From Microbulbifer sp. Q7 (GTDB lineage: Bacteria > Pseudomonadota > Gammaproteobacteria > Pseudomonadales > Cellvibrionaceae), in NCBI RefSeq assembly GCF_001639145.1, contig NZ_LROY01000001.1, forward strand, positions 1,056,501 to 1,120,500: DNA of 64,000 nucleotides, given 5' to 3'. A program made the translations under genes and the position numbers. The notes below the pieces were generated by a model. That model was not told the DNA's origin, ran no database searches, and saw nothing but the letters and a program-made list of their open reading frames with translations. Below, in pieces: positions 17,706 through 27,022 of the stretch. Numbering within the stretch: position 1 is the first letter of the stretch; the number at the start of each line of letters is the position of its first letter.

Positions 17706-19040
17706 ATGAATATTTCCAAAGCTGAGTACGCCCGCCGCCGGCAGCGTCTTGTCGAAGGGCTGGAGTCAAACAGTCTGGCGATTGTGCCAGCGGCCCGTGA
17801 GCAGCTGCGCTCGCGCGATACGTTTTTTCCCTTTCGTCAGGACAGCGATTTTTCCTATCTCACCGGGTTCAACGAGCCGGAGTCCCTGCTGGTGCTGATT
17901 CCCGGACGCGCGCAGGGGGAAACGCTGCTGTTTTGTCGGGAGCGGGATGCAGAAAAAGAAATGTGGGACGGTCCGCGCCTGGGACCGGAGCGCGCCGCCG
18001 AGTTTTGCGGCCTGTGCGATGCCTTCCCTATCGGAGACCTGGACGACATTTTGCCCGGCCTGCTGGAAGGCCGGGATCTGATTTACTACACCATGGGGCG
18101 CTTTCCCCAGCTCGATCGTCGCCTGCAGGGTTATCTGCAGGCTCTGGAGCGTGCGCCGGGCGCGGTATCGGCGCCGGAGATGGTGAGCCTGGATCCGCAG
18201 TTGCACGATTTGCGGCTGTTCAAGAGTGCTGCGGAAATTCGCCTGATGGCAAAGGCGGCGGAGATCAGTGCGGAAGGCCACCGCCATGCCATGCAGCGTT
18301 GCCAGCCGGGCATGTACGAGTACCAGCTGGAAGCGGAACTGTTACACGCCTTTGCGTCCGGTGGCGCACGTGAGCCTGCTTACCCGAGCATTGTGGGCGG
18401 CGGGCGCAACGCGCTGGTGATGCATTACATCGCCAACAGTGCGCCGCTGCGCAACGGCGATCTGGTGCTGATTGATGCGGGCTGTGAATACCGCGGCTAT
18501 GCGGCGGATATTACCCGTACATTTCCCGTCAACGGCCGCTTCAGTGGTCCGCAAAAAGCGGTGTATGAAATTGTGCTGGCCAGCCAGCAGGCGGCGATCG
18601 AAAAAATTGTTGCCGGCAACGACTGGGATCATCCGCATCTCGCCAGTGTGGAAGTGATCGTCCGCGGGCTGAAAGATCTCGGTTTGCTGAAAGGCGATGT
18701 TCACGGGCTGATCGAATCCGGTGCCTATCGCCGTTTTTACATGCACCGTGTCGGTCACTGGTTGGGAATGGATGTGCACGATGTGGGGGACTACAAGGTG
18801 CACGGCCAGTGGCGTCAACTGGAACCGGGCATGACCATGACGGTGGAGCCGGGTATTTATATTGCGGCCGACGAGAGCGACGTCCCGGAGAAATTTCGCG
18901 GCATCGGGATTCGCATTGAAGACGATGTGGCCCTGTTAAAAGACGGAACCCAGATTCTTTCCGCGGCGGCACCGAAAGCCATTGCGGATATCGAGTACCT
19001 GATGCGCGCCGGCGATCTGGTACAGGAGGCTTTATTATGA
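17706..19040 (+). CDS. pepP: Xaa-Pro aminopeptidase PepP
   Basis: This M24B metallopeptidase removes an N-terminal residue preceding proline. In its 444 residues, the N-terminal domain (1-170) has RDTFFPFRQDSDFSYLTGF. The catalytic domain has the metal ligands in LIDAGCEYRGYAADITRTFP (two Asp), HRVGHWLGMDVHD (His), MTVEPGIYI (Glu) and GIGIRIEDDVAL (Glu). The frame opens with a TTG at 17679 overlapping ygfB, but the ATG at 17706 gives the family N-terminus MNISKAEYARRR. The stop overlaps the ubiH start. Confidence 0.95.
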   Translation: MNISKAEYARRRQRLVEGLESNSLAIVPAAREQLRSRDTFFPFRQDSDFSYLTGFNEPESLLVLIPGRAQGETLLFCRERDAEKEMWDGPRLGPERAAEFCGLCDAFPIGDLDDILPGLLEGRDLIYYTMGRFPQLDRRLQGYLQALERAPGAVSAPEMVSLDPQLHDLRLFKSAAEIRLMAKAAEISAEGHRHAMQRCQPGMYEYQLEAELLHAFASGGAREPAYPSIVGGGRNALVMHYIANSAPLRNGDLVLIDAGCEYRGYAADITRTFPVNGRFSGPQKAVYEIVLASQQAAIEKIVAGNDWDHPHLASVEVIVRGLKDLGLLKGDVHGLIESGAYRRFYMHRVGHWLGMDVHDVGDYKVHGQWRQLEPGMTMTVEPGIYIAADESDVPEKFRGIGIRIEDDVALLKDGTQILSAAAPKAIADIEYLMRAGDLVQEALL

Positions 19041-20314
19041 CGCAGCACACCGCAGCCGCCACGGCAGATACTGATGTGGTCATTGTTGGCGGTGGTATGG
19101 CCGGCGCCAGTCTGGCGCTGCTGCTTGCCCATCACTGCCCTGGGCTGAACATTTCACTGCTGGAGCGCCACCCGCTACCCGACGACACCGCCGCCTTGAA
19201 TCTGCCGAGTTTCGATACCCGGGCCACCGCCATTGCTGCCGGTAGCCTGCAGATTTTTGACGAGCTGGGTGTGTGGTCGGCGCTGCGCGAATACGCAGCG
19301 CCGATTACCCGGGTGCAGGTTTCCGATCGCGGCCACAGCATGAGTGCGAGCCTGAACGCTGCGCGTGAGTCCGCCGCCAGCTATGCGGGCATGCTTGGCG
19401 CGGTGGTTGAGAATGCGGCACTTGGTCCGCTGCTGTATCGCGCGCTGGAAAATACCGGCGTCAGGGTGTTGTCCCCGGCGGAGGTTGCGGATGTGACCAT
19501 GACCGCTGCAGGTGCGCAGTTGTCCTGGCGCCCGGTTGGTGATGAAACCGCTGCCGCGCAATCTTTACAGGCGCGCCTGCTGGTGGTGGCGGACGGCGTC
19601 GACTCGCCGCTGTGTCGGCGGCTGGGCATTGCCACCGAGGAAGTGGACTACCACCAGCATGCACTGGTGACCACGGTTGGCCTGCAGCAGGATCACGGCG
19701 GTGTGGCGTTTGAGCGCTTTACCGAGCGGGGCCCCATGGCATTGTTACCGCTGCCGAAGCGCGATGGCGAGCATCGGGCGGCGCTGGTGTGGACCTGTGA
19801 GGAAGAAGACTGGGAGCGGGTTGCCGGGCTTTCCGAGAAGGACTTTCTGAGCCACCTGCAACAGACCTTCGGCTGGCGTGCCGGACGTTTCGTGCGCGCC
19901 GGGCAGGTGCAGGGCTACCCGCTAAAACTATCCCTGGCGCGCGAGCAGGTGCGCCGCGGGGTGGCGCTGGTGGGCAACTGCGCGCACTTTCTGCATCCGG
20001 TGGCTGGCCAGGGTTTCAATCTGACCCTGCGCGACTGCGACGCCCTGGCCCGCGTCATCGGCCGCGCAATGGCGGAGCCGGCGGCGGATTTCCGGCAATC
20101 TGGCCCGGGCGAGCTAAACTTACTTGAGGCTTATTGGCGCGAACGTCAACATGACCAGCAGTTGACCATCGGTTTCAGTGACCGCATCCCGCCACTTTTC
20201 GCCTCCCGCAGTCTGTTGCTTGGGGGGCTGCGCCAGGCGGGACTGCTGGGCCTGGCGCTGGCGCCTGCCTTGCGTGCCGGTTTTGCCCGTCAGGCTGCTG
20301 GACTTGCGCTCTAA
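19037..20314 (+). CDS. ubiH: 2-octaprenyl-6-methoxyphenyl hydroxylase UbiH
   Basis: This FAD monooxygenase acts in ubiquinone ring hydroxylation. The 425-residue protein has a dinucleotide-binding VIVGGGMAGASLALLLAHH at the N-terminus, FDTRATAIAAGS, and the second FAD motif GNCAHFLHPVAGQGFNLTLR, where GN replaces the GD of most relatives, as in UbiH of E. coli. ATGA overlap with pepP. The order pepP-ubiH-ubiI is the same as in E. coli, which supports UbiH over other family members. Confidence 0.93.
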   Translation: MTQHTAAATADTDVVIVGGGMAGASLALLLAHHCPGLNISLLERHPLPDDTAALNLPSFDTRATAIAAGSLQIFDELGVWSALREYAAPITRVQVSDRGHSMSASLNAARESAASYAGMLGAVVENAALGPLLYRALENTGVRVLSPAEVADVTMTAAGAQLSWRPVGDETAAAQSLQARLLVVADGVDSPLCRRLGIATEEVDYHQHALVTTVGLQQDHGGVAFERFTERGPMALLPLPKRDGEHRAALVWTCEEEDWERVAGLSEKDFLSHLQQTFGWRAGRFVRAGQVQGYPLKLSLAREQVRRGVALVGNCAHFLHPVAGQGFNLTLRDCDALARVIGRAMAEPAADFRQSGPGELNLLEAYWRERQHDQQLTIGFSDRIPPLFASRSLLLGGLRQAGLLGLALAPALRAGFARQAAGLAL

Positions 20315-20398
20315 CCACACTATAACGGTGGATCTTGCAATGGCGGACAAGGGCCTGTCCGCGCTCTCGAATTTTTCATTCCCGGAGAACAACGGCCT

Positions 20399-21634
20399 AT
20401 GAACAGACAGCGAATGGACGTGACCATCGTCGGTGGTGGCATGGTGGGGATGGCACAGGCGGCTTTGCTGGCAGTGCGACACCCACAGATGCGTATTTCG
20501 CTGCTGGAGGCATCGAACACGGATCCGCAAGTTCGGGAAGATAGCTACGATGCCCGCGTGGTGGCGCTTACCGAAGCGTCGCGCCAGCTGCTGGAAGAAG
20601 TGGGCGCCTGGCAACTGTTCGCCGGCAAGCGCGAATGCCCGTACACCCAGATGCGGGTGTGGGACGCGGAAGGCACCGGCTCCGTGTGGTTTGATTGCCG
20701 CGATGTGAAATTACCCAACCTTGGGCACATCGTGGAAAACAGTGTGATTCTCGCCGCCCTGCGCGAGCGCATCGCAGAGTTAAGCAATATCGATCTGGTG
20801 ACCGGTTTCAAGCTGGAGAGCTGGTGGCGGGATTGTGGTTTGTGGCATCTGCAGGCGCGGAGCCCGGATCGGGACGCGGTCGAGGGGTTGGACAACCAGT
20901 CCCCGGTACTGACTACCCGTCTGTTAATTGGTGCCGATGGCGCACGCTCGCGGGTGCGCGATCTGCTGCGTATTCGCACCCGGGATGTGGAGTACCAGCA
21001 GACCGCGCTGGTGTGTGTGGCGCGCTGTGAGCGATCCCATCAGTCCACCGCCTGGCAGCGCTTTCTGGACACTGGCCCACTGGCGTTTCTGCCGCTCGCC
21101 GGGCTGGGGGATGATCGCCACTGCGCGGTGGTCTGGTCCGCGGACGACAGCCTGGCACGCGAGCTGGTGATGCTCGATGACAAGGCGTTTGCACTCAACC
21201 TGGAAAAAGCATTTGAAAGCCGCCTCGGCGCTGTTGAGTGGGTCAGTGAACGCTTTTCGTTCGCGTTGCGCGCGCGTCATGCGGAATCGTATTTTGGCCC
21301 CGGTGCCGTATTGATCGGCGATGCGGCTCACAATATTCATCCGCTCGCGGGACAAGGGGTGAACCTTGGATTAATGGATGTGCTGGTGCTGAGTGAGGAA
21401 ATCGACCGTGCACTGAAGCGGGATATTTCTCCGGCGCATGCCTCCGTACTGACCCGTTATCAGCGCCGTCGCCGCGGCGAAAATGCAGCGACACTCAAGG
21501 CCATGAGCACGTTCAAATCCCTGTTTGGCGCCGGTGATCTGCACTGGCGCTGGTTGCGTAATACCGGGCTGAGCATGGTAGACGCGAGCCCGCTGCTCAA
21601 AAAACGCATCATCATGCGCGCCATGTCGGTGTAA
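20399..21634 (+). CDS. ubiI: FAD-dependent 2-polyprenylphenol hydroxylase UbiI-type
   Basis: This 411-residue paralogue of the upstream gene has VTIVGGGMVGMAQAALLAV, SYDARVVALTEASRQLL and GDAAHNIHPLAGQGVNLGLM. Position after ubiH fits UbiI (VisC), the C5 hydroxylase; a UbiF-like role cannot be excluded from sequence alone. There is an 84 bp gap after ubiH, so it may have extra control. A strong terminator follows the stop. Confidence 0.88.
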   Translation: MNRQRMDVTIVGGGMVGMAQAALLAVRHPQMRISLLEASNTDPQVREDSYDARVVALTEASRQLLEEVGAWQLFAGKRECPYTQMRVWDAEGTGSVWFDCRDVKLPNLGHIVENSVILAALRERIAELSNIDLVTGFKLESWWRDCGLWHLQARSPDRDAVEGLDNQSPVLTTRLLIGADGARSRVRDLLRIRTRDVEYQQTALVCVARCERSHQSTAWQRFLDTGPLAFLPLAGLGDDRHCAVVWSADDSLARELVMLDDKAFALNLEKAFESRLGAVEWVSERFSFALRARHAESYFGPGAVLIGDAAHNIHPLAGQGVNLGLMDVLVLSEEIDRALKRDISPAHASVLTRYQRRRRGENAATLKAMSTFKSLFGAGDLHWRWLRNTGLSMVDASPLLKKRIIMRAMSV

Positions 21635-21661
21635 GGCGCTTGCAGCGTTGCACAGGAAATG

Positions 21662-21691
21662 AAAAAACGCGGCACACACGCCGCGTTTTTT
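21662..21691 (+). terminator. Intrinsic terminator after ubiI
   Basis: ACGCGGC/GCCGCGT arms with a short ACACAC-type loop are flanked by A6 and T6. It ends the ygfB-pepP-ubiH-ubiI transcript. Confidence 0.92.
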
Positions 21692-21776
21692 GTGCCCGCT
21701 GCTACTGCGCCGGAATCCGCTGGGGAAATTTGATAGAGTCCCGCCATCGCATCGTTTTATTCGAGTAGGCCCCGAT

Positions 21777-22790
21777 TTGAGTCATTGGATCACCATTTGT
21801 GAATTTCCCCTGAGCAAAGACCTGTCAGCGGTGGCGGACTTTATCCGGCGCCACCAGCTGCCACTGCGTATCAGTGAGGAAAACAATCGCCAGTGTGTGG
21901 CGAGCCTGGCTCCACAACTGGTGGAGCCCATGGGACAGTTGCTGGCGCGCTGGCAGGCGGGAGAAGTCGATCTCGCACAGATCCAGGTGCACACCTACGA
22001 TGAGGCGGCCCCCGCGGGGGAGTCGGCTGCGGGCGAGGATGCACAGGGCGCGGGAGAGGCCGCCGGGGAAGCGCCGGCATCCAATACGCAGGGCGAGGCG
22101 CCCGTGTCGGTGATACCGCAGTGGTCGCTGCGCCAGACACCCGTCAGCTTGATGTTGATCGCGTTGTGTTTTATCGGCTGGTTTATGTTGCGTCAGGGTT
22201 GGGCGGAGCCGCTGGTCATTTTCCCACAGGGGGCCGGTGATTTTGGTGCGGCGCAATCGTCCCTTGCCTGGCATTTGTCGCGGGGGGAATTCTGGCGCTT
22301 GTGGACCCCGGCCATCGTGCATTTTTCCCTGCCGCACGCGCTGTTTAACGCACTCGGCGTGTGGATTGTGGGGCGTTCGCTGGAGGCCCGTGCCGGTAGC
22401 GGGTGGTTTGCATTGCTGGTTTTACTGAGCGCGCCGGTTTCCAACCTGGCCCAGTACTACTGGGCGCCGCAGAATCTGTTCGGCGGCATGTCCGGGGTGG
22501 TGTACGCCCTGATCGGCGCAGCGTTTGTTATTCAGCGCTGGCAGCCGCGCTGGCGGGATGTGCCGCCGTCACTACTGTGGATAGCAGTGGTATGGCTGCT
22601 GGTGTGCATGGTAGGTATCGTCGATTACTTTATTCCCGGCGGTATCGCCAATGCCGCGCATATCGGCGGCTTTGCTGCGGGCCTGCTGCTCGCCCTTGTG
22701 TTTTGCATGGGCGGTGGTGCACGCCGCTATTTCTCCGCTACGGATGCGCGTCGTGACAGCGACGCAGCCAATACTCGACAAGAATTCTGA
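21777..22790 (+). CDS. GlpG-like rhomboid intramembrane serine protease
   Basis: The protein has 337 residues if started at the TTG at 21777. The N-terminal cytoplasmic domain (SHWITICEFPLSKDLSAVAD) resembles the GlpG N-domain. Then comes a linker rich in Gly/Ala/Glu (about 78-115), then six or so helices. The catalytic serine is in GGMSGVVYAL (Ser239) and the histidine in NAAHIGGFAAG (His295); HALFNALGVW supplies the oxyanion residues. Rhomboids cleave membrane proteins within the bilayer. The longer frame upstream starts inside the ubiI terminator, which is why I prefer the TTG. The CNNM gene follows 6 bp later. Confidence 0.88.
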   Translation: MSHWITICEFPLSKDLSAVADFIRRHQLPLRISEENNRQCVASLAPQLVEPMGQLLARWQAGEVDLAQIQVHTYDEAAPAGESAAGEDAQGAGEAAGEAPASNTQGEAPVSVIPQWSLRQTPVSLMLIALCFIGWFMLRQGWAEPLVIFPQGAGDFGAAQSSLAWHLSRGEFWRLWTPAIVHFSLPHALFNALGVWIVGRSLEARAGSGWFALLVLLSAPVSNLAQYYWAPQNLFGGMSGVVYALIGAAFVIQRWQPRWRDVPPSLLWIAVVWLLVCMVGIVDYFIPGGIANAAHIGGFAAGLLLALVFCMGGGARRYFSATDARRDSDAANTRQEF

Positions 22791-22796
22791 TCGACC

Positions 22797-23999
22797 ATGC
22801 TGCTACTGATTACTTACGTACTGATTGCCCTCGGGTTCTCCTTTCTCTGCTCGATTGCCGAGGCGGTTATTCTCAGCGTCACGCGCCCCTATGTGAGCCT
22901 GCTGGAGCGGGAGGGACACCGGTCCGGTCGTGTATTGCGCAGGCTGAAAGAAGATATCAATGCGCCGCTGGCGGCGATCCTCACACTGAACACCGTCGCC
23001 CATACCGTGGGTGCCGCCGGTGCCGGCGCGCAGGCGGCCGCGGTGTTTGGCAATCAATATCTGGGCATTGCCTCGGCGGTACTCACCCTGCTGATTCTGG
23101 TGTTTTCTGAAATCATTCCGAAGACGTTGGGCGCGGTGTACTGGCGGCAGTTGGCGCCGGCCACCGCGTATGTGCTGCGCTACCTGGTGATCGTGCTGAA
23201 GCCGTTTGTATGGCTCTCCGAGCGTTTGACACGCGGGCTCGCCCACGGGCCCACCCTGACAGGGTTCAGCCGCGAAGAGTTTGCCGTGATGGCGCAAATC
23301 GGCGAGGCGGAAGGTCAGCTGGAGCGGCACGAGTCCAGTATTCTGCACAACCTGTTTTTTACCTTGCGCGATCATACGGTGCGCGAGGTGATGACCCCGC
23401 GCACTGTGGTCTTTTCCCTGTCTCAGGATATGACCGTGGCGGATGCCTATGAGCAGGTGGAGAAAAGCCGCTTCTCGCGCATCCCGGTGTACGAACAGGA
23501 CGACCCGGACCTGGTGGTGGGCTTTGTGCTGAAGCAAGACCTGTTGCAGGCCTACGCCCGCGGTGACAGCGAGGACACCCTGCGCAGCCTGCGCCGGGAT
23601 CTGCTGATGCTGCCGGAAACCGCTGCTATCTATCAGGTATTTCACAAAATGCTCGCCAGGCGCGTGCAGATTACCGCGGTGGTAGACGAGTACGGCAGCC
23701 TCGAAGGCCTGGTGACCCTCGAGGATATTCTGGAAACCCTGCTGGGCGAGGAGATCGTCGACGAAGCGGACAAAACCCCGGATCGTCAGGCACTGGCGAA
23801 ACGCCTGTGGCGCTGGCGCTCGAAGCGCTACGGCTTGCTGGTGGACGAGATGGCGCAACGGGAGCAGGAGGGCGAGGACCCCGAGGATCTGTTGCGCGAA
23901 GAAATCCGGCGGCAGCTGGATGAAGATGCGGCGTCACCGACCTCGGATGCGGAGGCCGACAGCACGAATAAAAATGCCAGGGGGCGTGACGAAAACTAA
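22797..23999 (+). CDS. CNNM/CorB-type transporter-like protein with paired CBS domains
   Basis: This 400-residue protein has an N-terminal DUF21 membrane domain (three to four helices, EIIPKTLGAVYWRQLAP in the last), then two CBS motifs (REVMTPRTVVFSLSQDMTVA and VDEYGSLEGLVTLEDILETL), and an acidic C-terminal tail with no CorC domain. Family members are implicated in magnesium or cobalt efflux; old annotations call them hemolysins. It is probably co-transcribed with the rhomboid gene. Confidence 0.88.
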   Translation: MLLLITYVLIALGFSFLCSIAEAVILSVTRPYVSLLEREGHRSGRVLRRLKEDINAPLAAILTLNTVAHTVGAAGAGAQAAAVFGNQYLGIASAVLTLLILVFSEIIPKTLGAVYWRQLAPATAYVLRYLVIVLKPFVWLSERLTRGLAHGPTLTGFSREEFAVMAQIGEAEGQLERHESSILHNLFFTLRDHTVREVMTPRTVVFSLSQDMTVADAYEQVEKSRFSRIPVYEQDDPDLVVGFVLKQDLLQAYARGDSEDTLRSLRRDLLMLPETAAIYQVFHKMLARRVQITAVVDEYGSLEGLVTLEDILETLLGEEIVDEADKTPDRQALAKRLWRWRSKRYGLLVDEMAQREQEGEDPEDLLREEIRRQLDEDAASPTSDAEADSTNKNARGRDEN

Positions 24000-24043
24000 T
24001 ACCGGCATCGACTTGCCGCCCCGGTGTTTGCACGGCCCGCCGC

Positions 24044-24745
24044 CTAGCGCGCCGGGTCGATGGTCTCTCCCAGGCTATTGTTCACACGGAACCAGCCGGT
24101 AACGCTGTAGCGCGGCCGGTGGCTGGTGAGCACTTCGTGGGGAAACTCCTCGGAAAGGAAAATCACCATCTGCCCAAAACGCGGTGCGACTTTTTCGATG
24201 ACCGTATCGCTGTCTGGCGCATAGATCTGTAGCTCACCACCGTCTTTGGGCTGCCAGTTGGGGGTGAGGTACAGCACGGTACTCACGATCCGGTTGGTGT
24301 CGCCCTTGAATGCGTCCACGTGCTTTTTGTAGTAGCTGCCGCGGTTGTATCGGGCGTAGTGGCACTCGTAATCAAACAATCCCAGGAACAGCCGGCGGTT
24401 CAAACCCAGCCGCAGGGTTTCCGCCCAGCTCAGGTAGGCGGCAACCGCCAGGTTGCTTCGGTCCAGCCAGAAAATTTCATCGGTGCGCACAAACTGGTTG
24501 AGCTGGTGCTCCTGCTCTCGGCCGATGCCTGCAGCCTGGAAACGCGCGCGGTCGATGGAGCGGAAATGCCGCAGCAGTGATCCCAGTAATGCCGGCGGCA
24601 ATGGCGCGGGCAGTACGATGTAACCGGTCTCCCGCAGTGCGCTGGCAATCTGGTCGAGGGGGTCGTGGTCGTCGGGGCCGCGTTGCCAAATGTTGTCCAC
24701 GGGGGATTCCGCGGCGGGTGCCGCAGAGTAAAGCGCTGTATTCAA
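24044..24745 (-). CDS. 2OG-Fe(II) dioxygenase (prolyl 4-hydroxylase-like fold)
   Basis: This 233-residue protein has a jelly-roll core with the iron ligands His142 and Asp144 in YKKHVDAFKGDTNR, His203 in SEEFPHEVLTSHRPR, and a 2-oxoglutarate-binding Arg (R212) before YSVTGWFR. It uses 2-oxoglutarate and oxygen to hydroxylate a substrate I cannot name. The N-terminal 35 residues are unlike the family core. It stands alone, convergent with the CNNM gene and 162 bp from the SLC13 gene. Confidence 0.87.
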   Translation of the reverse strand: MNTALYSAAPAAESPVDNIWQRGPDDHDPLDQIASALRETGYIVLPAPLPPALLGSLLRHFRSIDRARFQAAGIGREQEHQLNQFVRTDEIFWLDRSNLAVAAYLSWAETLRLGLNRRLFLGLFDYECHYARYNRGSYYKKHVDAFKGDTNRIVSTVLYLTPNWQPKDGGELQIYAPDSDTVIEKVAPRFGQMVIFLSEEFPHEVLTSHRPRYSVTGWFRVNNSLGETIDPAR

Positions 24746-24907
24746 TCCGGTTGATTCCGATTGTGCTGTGCGGGGAGCTGGCCGGGCCGGCGGGTGCTGG
24801 CAAGGACGTGGCCATTGGGCACAGGGGTTGATCAGGGCGGCTTTTATACCGCCGCTTGCCCCGAGGCGCCAGCAAATAATTGCCGCAGCAGGCGCGTGGA
24901 TAACCGG

Positions 24908-26680
24908 CTAGGTGAGGTCCCAGCCGGTCAGCAGAACCGCAATCGTCACTGCGCCAATCAGCAGGTTCATGGGAATGCCCACTTTCAGGTAATCGGAGAA
25001 CACGTAACCACCGGGGCCGTACACCATCAGGTTGGTCTGGTAGCCCAGTGGGGTGGCGAAACTCGCCGAGGCCGCCATCATCACCGCGAACATAAACGGC
25101 TCCGGGTTGAGGCCCGCGGCGGCGGTAATCTGCAGCACGATGGGCACCATGATAATCGCCGCCGCATTGTTGGTGACCATTTCGGTGAGCAGCGAGACAC
25201 ACAGGTAAACCAGGATCAGCATCAGCCAGGGGTGGCCGTAAGACAGGGAGATTACGCCTTCGGCCAATACCGCGGCCACCCCGGTTTTCTGCAGGGCAAC
25301 CCCCAGGGCAAAGGACGCGGCGATGGTGATCAGTACCGGCAGGTCGAGGCTTTTTTGTGCCTGGGCCACCGAACAGCAGCGGGTGACGAGCATGGCGCCG
25401 GCTCCGATCAGGGCGGCATTCAGCATACTGATCAGGCCGCTGCCCGCGCCGAGCACCATGGCGATGAGTATCAGCCAGGCGGTGACCCCTTTTTCGTGCC
25501 GCGGGCTCTCCGCCTCCAGGTCGTTAATCAGCAGGAAATCTTTACTGTAGCGCTGGCGCAATACAAACCCCGGGCGGGCCTCCAGCAGCAGGGAGTCGCC
25601 GGCTTTCAGCTTGATGCTGCCGAGGTTACCCGCTACCCGCTGTCCTTCCCGGGCCACCGCCAGTACCGCGGCACCATAGCGTTTGCGAAATTCGGCTTCG
25701 CGGATACTTTTGCCGATTACCTCGCAGTGCGGGGACACCACCGCTTCCACCAGCCGGCGTTCCTCCACCCCGGCAGGTTGCGCGTCCTGTTCATCGTGGT
25801 GATCCGACGGCACAATGCCGCGCACCCGCAGCAGGTCGGAGATGGCCTCTGTGTCACCGGCGAACACCAGCCGATCGCCGCCGCGCAGGACTTCTTCCGA
25901 GCGCACCGGGGTAATGATCTGGCCGGCGCGGTCGATTTCCACCAGATACACCCGGCGCAATCCGCGCAGGCCGGCGTCTTCCACCGTCTTGCCGACCAGC
26001 GGCCCGCTGCTGTCGATGGCCACCTCAAGGGTGAATTCCCGCAGGTTGCCGAAGGGTTTCTTTTCGCGTCTGTCCGGTAGCCAGCGGGGGAAGAACACCA
26101 GCATGAACACGATACCCACCAGCGCGGCGGGTAGCCCCACGGCGGCGATGGAAAACAGGGAAAAGCCCTCGTTGCCGGTAATGGCCTGGTACTGACCGTT
26201 AACCACCAGATTGGTGCTGGTACCAATCAGGGTGAGAGTGCCGCCCAAGATAGCGCCGTAACTGAGGGGGATCATCAGTTTGGAAGGGGCGACATCAATC
26301 CGCTTGGCCCAGGCGTTGAGGGCGGGGATCATGGTGGCGACCACCGGGGTGTTGTTGAGGTAGCCAGACAGCGCCACCACCGGGGCGAATACCCGCAACA
26401 TGGCTGTGCGTACCGTACCGGGGCGCCCCAGCAGGTGTTTCACCATCATGTCGATACCGCCAGACGCGTGGATGCCGGCGGCTACCACGAACATGGCCGC
26501 CACAGTGATCAGCCCGCTGTTGCTGAAACCGGACAGGGCTTCTGTGGGCGAGAGTATGCCGGTGACACTCAATAGCGTGAGTGCCGCCATCATCACCAGA
26601 TAGGCCTGAATACGCGTCGCGATCAGTGTGGCCAGTACGGCGAAAACGAGAAATAGGGAAAACCAGCCAGACCAATCCAT
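24908..26680 (-). CDS. SLC13/DASS-type permease with two TrkA-C domains
   Basis: This 590-residue inner-membrane carrier has N-terminal helices (about 1-200), two cytoplasmic TrkA-C (RCK_C) domains (about 205-390, with SSGPLVGKTVEDAGLRGL and GDSLLLEARPGF), and a second block of helices ending ATPLGYQTNLMVYGPGGYVF. In this family the substrate may be sulfate, dicarboxylates or another anion; the sequence does not decide. The gene is isolated, divergent from gcvT. Confidence 0.87.
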   Translation of the reverse strand: MDWSGWFSLFLVFAVLATLIATRIQAYLVMMAALTLLSVTGILSPTEALSGFSNSGLITVAAMFVVAAGIHASGGIDMMVKHLLGRPGTVRTAMLRVFAPVVALSGYLNNTPVVATMIPALNAWAKRIDVAPSKLMIPLSYGAILGGTLTLIGTSTNLVVNGQYQAITGNEGFSLFSIAAVGLPAALVGIVFMLVFFPRWLPDRREKKPFGNLREFTLEVAIDSSGPLVGKTVEDAGLRGLRRVYLVEIDRAGQIITPVRSEEVLRGGDRLVFAGDTEAISDLLRVRGIVPSDHHDEQDAQPAGVEERRLVEAVVSPHCEVIGKSIREAEFRKRYGAAVLAVAREGQRVAGNLGSIKLKAGDSLLLEARPGFVLRQRYSKDFLLINDLEAESPRHEKGVTAWLILIAMVLGAGSGLISMLNAALIGAGAMLVTRCCSVAQAQKSLDLPVLITIAASFALGVALQKTGVAAVLAEGVISLSYGHPWLMLILVYLCVSLLTEMVTNNAAAIIMVPIVLQITAAAGLNPEPFMFAVMMAASASFATPLGYQTNLMVYGPGGYVFSDYLKVGIPMNLLIGAVTIAVLLTGWDLT

Positions 26681-27022
26681 AGCAGCATGTGTTTATTGTG
26701 GGGCAGTAGACGGCTAAAACTACTGCAAAGCCTTTGGCACAAAAAGTTATTTTTTCGCATATTGATAGAACCCTGCCGATAGCGCTGCCCTGCTTCAGTC
26801 CCTTTGGTGCGTGAAGACTGCTTCATAAGCGCCAGCAGATAATATTTTTCACTACTGCTGCTAGGCTTTGCAGAGTATCGGCATCTGGTAACGGCCGTTG
26901 CGCCGCCGGTAGAATACGCGGCTTTCCCGGCAAGGCGCCTGACAAGGCCCAGGCGATACGCTGCAGGTGGTTCGCGCCTTCAAAGGGATAGAAACAGTTC
27001 AAAACACGGGATTCAGCACAGA
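26681..27022. other. Divergent intergenic region before gcvT
   Basis: This 342 bp region lies between the SLC13 permease and gcvT. A TAGAAT at 26910-26915 is a possible -10 for gcvT without a good -35. I looked for the paired aptamers of a glycine riboswitch and did not find their conserved core. No gene is supported. Confidence 0.5.

Noticed and set aside
24761..26080. 439-residue plus-strand open frame opposite the SLC13 permease
   Set aside because: Rich in Gln, His and Arg without domain resemblance; antisense shadow.
26681..27022. Possible glycine riboswitch before gcvT
   Set aside because: The conserved aptamer core was not found, and no tandem structure is visible.
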